Shown here piece after piece: positions 16,724-18,807 of a stretch of 18,807 nt of DNA (position 1 is its first letter; every line of letters begins with the position of its first letter). Source of the stretch: UBA8437 sp003445035 (GTDB taxonomy: Bacteria > Planctomycetota > Planctomycetia > Planctomycetales > Planctomycetaceae); assembly GCA_937901285.1 (NCBI GenBank), contig CALCHI010000304.1:1-18807 (forward strand). Direction: 5' to 3'. The notes under the pieces were generated by a model. It saw only the letters and a list, made by a program, of their open reading frames with translations, made no database searches and was not told the origin of the DNA. The translations under genes and the position numbers were made by a program.

Positions 16724-17827
16724 ATGTCATCCACACGCCGCGCAATCCTGCAGTTGCTGGCCGCCGCGCTGGCCAGCGGAACCCTCTCCACGGCAACTGC
16801 CGGCTCGGCCGAGGACTGGGCCAGGATGCGATCGATCGTTCCGCGGGGCTACGTCTGCCAGTTCACCGACAAGCCGCTCAGGATCGACGGCCGGCTGGAC
16901 GATCCGGCCTGGAAATCGGCTGCCTGGACCAGCAAGTTCATCGACATCGAGGGAACCCGGAAGCCGAAACCGCGATTCGACACCCGCGCCAAGATGCTCT
17001 GGAACAAGACACACTTCTACATCGCCGCCGACATGATCGAACCCCATGTCTGGGGAACACTGACCAAGCACGACTCGGTCATCTTTCACGACAACGACTT
17101 CGAGGTGTTCATCGATCCCGACGGAGACACCCACCAGTACTACGAGTTCGAAATGAACGCCCTGAACACCGGGTGGGACCTGTTTCTTCCGAAGCCCTAC
17201 AAGGACGGTGGCCGCGCGGACAACAGCTGGGAGATCCCCGGACTGAAAACCGCCGTCTCGATCCGCGGCACACTCAACGATCCCAGCAACACCGATGCGG
17301 GCTGGTCGGTCGAGATCGCGATTCCGTGGGCGGTGCTGGGCAAGTCCGCCAACCGACCGTCTCCACCCCGTTCCGGTGACCAATGGCGAGTGAACTTCTC
17401 ACGCGTCGAATGGAAGCACCTGGTCCAGGACGGAAAGTACAAGAAGGTGCCGAAGATGCGCGAGGACAACTGGGTCTGGTCTCCGCAGGGAATCATCGAC
17501 ATGCACCGTCCCGAGATGTGGGGCTACGTGCAGTTCTCCGACGGCAAGACCGCCACCAGGTTTCGGCCCGATCCTTCGCGGTCCGCCCGGGTGGCCCTGA
17601 TGAGTGTGTATCACCATCAGAAGTCATTTGTCCGCAAGCACAAGAAGTGGGCCGGTTCACTCGAGGAACTGGGACTGGCCGGAACCAAGTGGAAAGGCCT
17701 GGCCGCCCCACCGAAGATCGAGCGGACCGAGTCCGGTTACAAAGCGACCGCTGCGATCAAGACCGCTGCCGGCCGGACCCGTCGCTTCCAGGTGCAGGCG
17801 GATTCGAAACTGAGGGAGATCGACTGA
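16724..17827 (+). CDS. Secreted CBM9-like (carbohydrate-binding family 9-like) protein
   Basis: A 367-residue protein with an export signal at 1-30 (R5-R6 then a hydrophobic run, possibly Tat). Residues about 45-272 form a single CBM9-like domain: the entry PLRIDGRLDDPAWKSAAW (51-68), AKMLWNKTHFYIAADM (89-104), DNDFEVFIDPDGD (123-135), YYEFEMNALNTGWDL (139-153) and GWSVEIAIPWAVL (193-205). Aspartates in FHDNDFEVFIDPDGD fit the calcium-associated segment of the family. The C-terminal 95 residues (about 273-367) are of unknown type and rich in basic residues. It may bind glycan at the cell surface alongside the sulfatase 73 bases upstream, with which it likely shares a transcript. Stand-alone CBM9-like proteins are frequent in Planctomycetes and few have been tested. 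It is convergent with the glpF-like gene. Confidence 0.88.
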   Translation: MSSTRRAILQLLAAALASGTLSTATAGSAEDWARMRSIVPRGYVCQFTDKPLRIDGRLDDPAWKSAAWTSKFIDIEGTRKPKPRFDTRAKMLWNKTHFYIAADMIEPHVWGTLTKHDSVIFHDNDFEVFIDPDGDTHQYYEFEMNALNTGWDLFLPKPYKDGGRADNSWEIPGLKTAVSIRGTLNDPSNTDAGWSVEIAIPWAVLGKSANRPSPPRSGDQWRVNFSRVEWKHLVQDGKYKKVPKMREDNWVWSPQGIIDMHRPEMWGYVQFSDGKTATRFRPDPSRSARVALMSVYHHQKSFVRKHKKWAGSLEELGLAGTKWKGLAAPPKIERTESGYKATAAIKTAAGRTRRFQVQADSKLREID

Positions 17828-17837
17828 CCAACCGTCG

Positions 17838-18587
17838 TCAGTTCGATCCCAGCAGCCAGGACACTCCGACCGCCAACAGGCCGCCCAGGACCGGGCCGGC
17901 CACCGGAATCGCGGCATAGCTCCAGTCGCTGTCTCTCTTGCCGGGGACGGGCAACACCGCGTGAGCAATCCTCGGACCCAGGTCCCGTGCCGGATTGATC
18001 GCGTAGCCGGTCGTGCCACCCAGCGAGAGTCCGATGGCGAACACGACCAGGCCCACCTCCAGTGCACCGATCGACCCCAGCCCGACTTCGACCGGCGACC
18101 CATCGCTCGTGGCGAATTCGGCCGGAACGTGCATCAGCACGGCCAGCACCAGCACCGCCGTCGCCAGCACCTCGCAGAAGAAGTTCGTCGGTTTCGTGCG
18201 GATCGCCGGGCCGGTACAGAACGTCGCCAGCTTGGCGTCGGCGTCGTCGGTCACCGAGTAATGAGGCCGGTAGAACAGAAAGACCAGCGAGGCACCCAGC
18301 ACGGCACCGATCATCTGGGCCGAGACGTATTCGGGCAGCCTGGACCAGGTCATTTCGCCGGCGCCCGCTGCTGCCAGCCCGATCGAGACAGCAGGATTGA
18401 GGTGCGCACCACTGATCTCACCCACGCACGCCACGGCAACAAACACCGCAAAGCCCCAGCCGGCACAGATCACGATCCATCCCGCGTCGTGTCCCTTGGT
18501 CCCTTTCAGGACCACGTTGGCCACCACGCCGTTGCCCAGCAGGATCAACAGCGCCGTGCCAACCAGTTCGGCCACGAACACCTCCAT
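17838..18587 (-). CDS. glpF: Aquaglyceroporin (glycerol facilitator-like MIP channel)
   Basis: A 249-residue inner-membrane channel of the MIP family with six expected transmembrane helices and two half-helices. The two signature boxes are GAHLNPAVSIG (60-70, NPA 64-66) and GYAINPARDLGPR (194-206, NPA 198-200). R201 followed by D202 is the glycerol-facilitator signature; water-only aquaporins usually lack the Asp. W44 in AGWGFAV fits the GlpF selectivity filter. It therefore most likely passes glycerol or similar small polyols by diffusion. The start at 18587 is chosen over 18611 because GGGAGAG precedes it at the right distance and MEVFVAELVGT is the typical opening. No glycerol kinase gene is next to it in the window. 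It ends 10 bases from the CBM9-like gene, convergent. Confidence 0.92.
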   Translation of the reverse strand: MEVFVAELVGTALLILLGNGVVANVVLKGTKGHDAGWIVICAGWGFAVFVAVACVGEISGAHLNPAVSIGLAAAGAGEMTWSRLPEYVSAQMIGAVLGASLVFLFYRPHYSVTDDADAKLATFCTGPAIRTKPTNFFCEVLATAVLVLAVLMHVPAEFATSDGSPVEVGLGSIGALEVGLVVFAIGLSLGGTTGYAINPARDLGPRIAHAVLPVPGKRDSDWSYAAIPVAGPVLGGLLAVGVSWLLGSN

Positions 18588-18594
18588 GGCATCG

Positions 18595-18601
18595 CTCTCC
18601 C
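18595..18601 (-). promoter_or_regulatory. Ribosome binding site fixing the glpF-like start at 18587
   Basis: GGGAGAG on the minus strand lies seven bases before the ATG at 18585-18587. The alternative ATG at 18611 has no such site. Confidence 0.7.
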
Positions 18602-18642
18602 GGGAACCCATTCGAACGCCAAGATACTAACCCGTTGACTTC

Positions 18643-18661
18643 GTCGGGCACAAACTGCCCG
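18643..18661. promoter_or_regulatory. Inverted repeat upstream of the glpF-like gene
   Basis: TCGGGCA (18643-18649) and TGCCCGA (18655-18661) form a perfect 7-base inverted repeat with a 5-base spacer, about 56 bases before the glpF-like start, in the divergent region. It could be an operator or a leader stem-loop. No regulator gene is adjacent. Confidence 0.3.
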
Positions 18662-18746
18662 AACGATCAACCCGCACTGCCGGTGGTGGTGCGATGGCCG
18701 GCTCACCATCGTCCAGGTTCAACACGAGTCCCCCCCCCACCGGATG

Positions 18747-18755
18747 TGATAGAAT
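18747..18755 (+). promoter_or_regulatory. Extended -10 promoter for the right-edge gene
   Basis: TGATAGAAT contains a TG-N extension and the -10 TAGAAT (18750-18755), 34 bases before the ATG at 18790. There is no clear -35; a run of nine C (18730-18738) lies there instead. The predicted leader holds a pyrimidine tract (about 18763-18780) and no Shine-Dalgarno motif. Confidence 0.45.
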
Positions 18756-18789
18756 CGGGGACTCCGTTTTCTTTTCAGCCGGCAACATC

Positions 18790-18807
18790 ATGCCACGCAC
18801 TGCCCTT
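18790..18807 (+). CDS. 5' end of a rightward gene (partial, six codons)
   Basis: ATG at 18790 opens MPRTAL and runs off the right edge. Support comes from the extended -10 element 34 bases upstream and from the divergent arrangement with the glpF-like gene. No ribosome binding site is visible, so the true start could differ. Product unknown. Confidence 0.35.

Overview
The window looks like a chromosome segment from a member of the Planctomycetes (Planctomycetota). The support is the gene families: three exported DUF1501 proteins, a PSCyt1-DUF1549-DUF1553 ('planctomycete cytochrome c') protein, two secreted formylglycine-type sulfatases, a TlpA-like thioredoxin with a long helical N-terminus, and a secreted CBM9-like protein. 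The DNA is GC-rich, so long antisense shadow ORFs are common. No tRNA, rRNA, insertion sequence, integrase or CRISPR array was seen, and no gene-free stretch exceeds 300 bases.

Layout. (1) 1-1011: the first 17 codons of a leftward gene with a signal peptide (1-51), a divergent intergenic region carrying four back-to-back perfect palindromes (182-228), and a small protein with an RNase H-like/DEDD exonuclease look (289-1011). (2) 1225-5821, rightward: a DUF1501 protein, an enolase-superfamily (mandelate racemase-like) enzyme and a secreted protein with two alpha/beta-hydrolase modules, spaced like an operon. (3) 5852-7147, leftward: a lone DUF1501 protein, convergent with group 2. (4) 7406-13831, rightward: sulfatase, TlpA-like thioredoxin, PSCyt1/DUF1549/DUF1553 cytochrome and a third DUF1501 protein; the last two lie 7 bases apart. 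(5) 13835-14923, leftward: a C45/AAT-family Ntn-hydrolase. (6) 15043-17827, rightward: a second sulfatase with a lysine-rich tail and a CBM9-like secreted protein. (7) 17838-18587, leftward: a GlpF-type aquaglyceroporin. (8) 18790-18807: the first six codons of a gene leaving the right edge.

How the genes may work together (inference). Most products carry Sec or Tat-like export signals. Sulfatases, an esterase-like protein, an acid-sugar-type dehydratase/racemase candidate, a carbohydrate-binding-like protein and a polyol channel would suit uptake and breakdown of sulfated or esterified polysaccharides. The thioredoxin, di-heme-motif cytochrome and DUF1501 pair look like an exported redox module of unknown function. 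The points most worth a second look are the palindrome cluster at 182-228, the Asp-to-Glu change in the catalytic dyad of the enolase-superfamily enzyme, the double-hydrolase fusion, the atypical sulfatase with a basic tail, and the thioredoxin-cytochrome-DUF1501 cluster.
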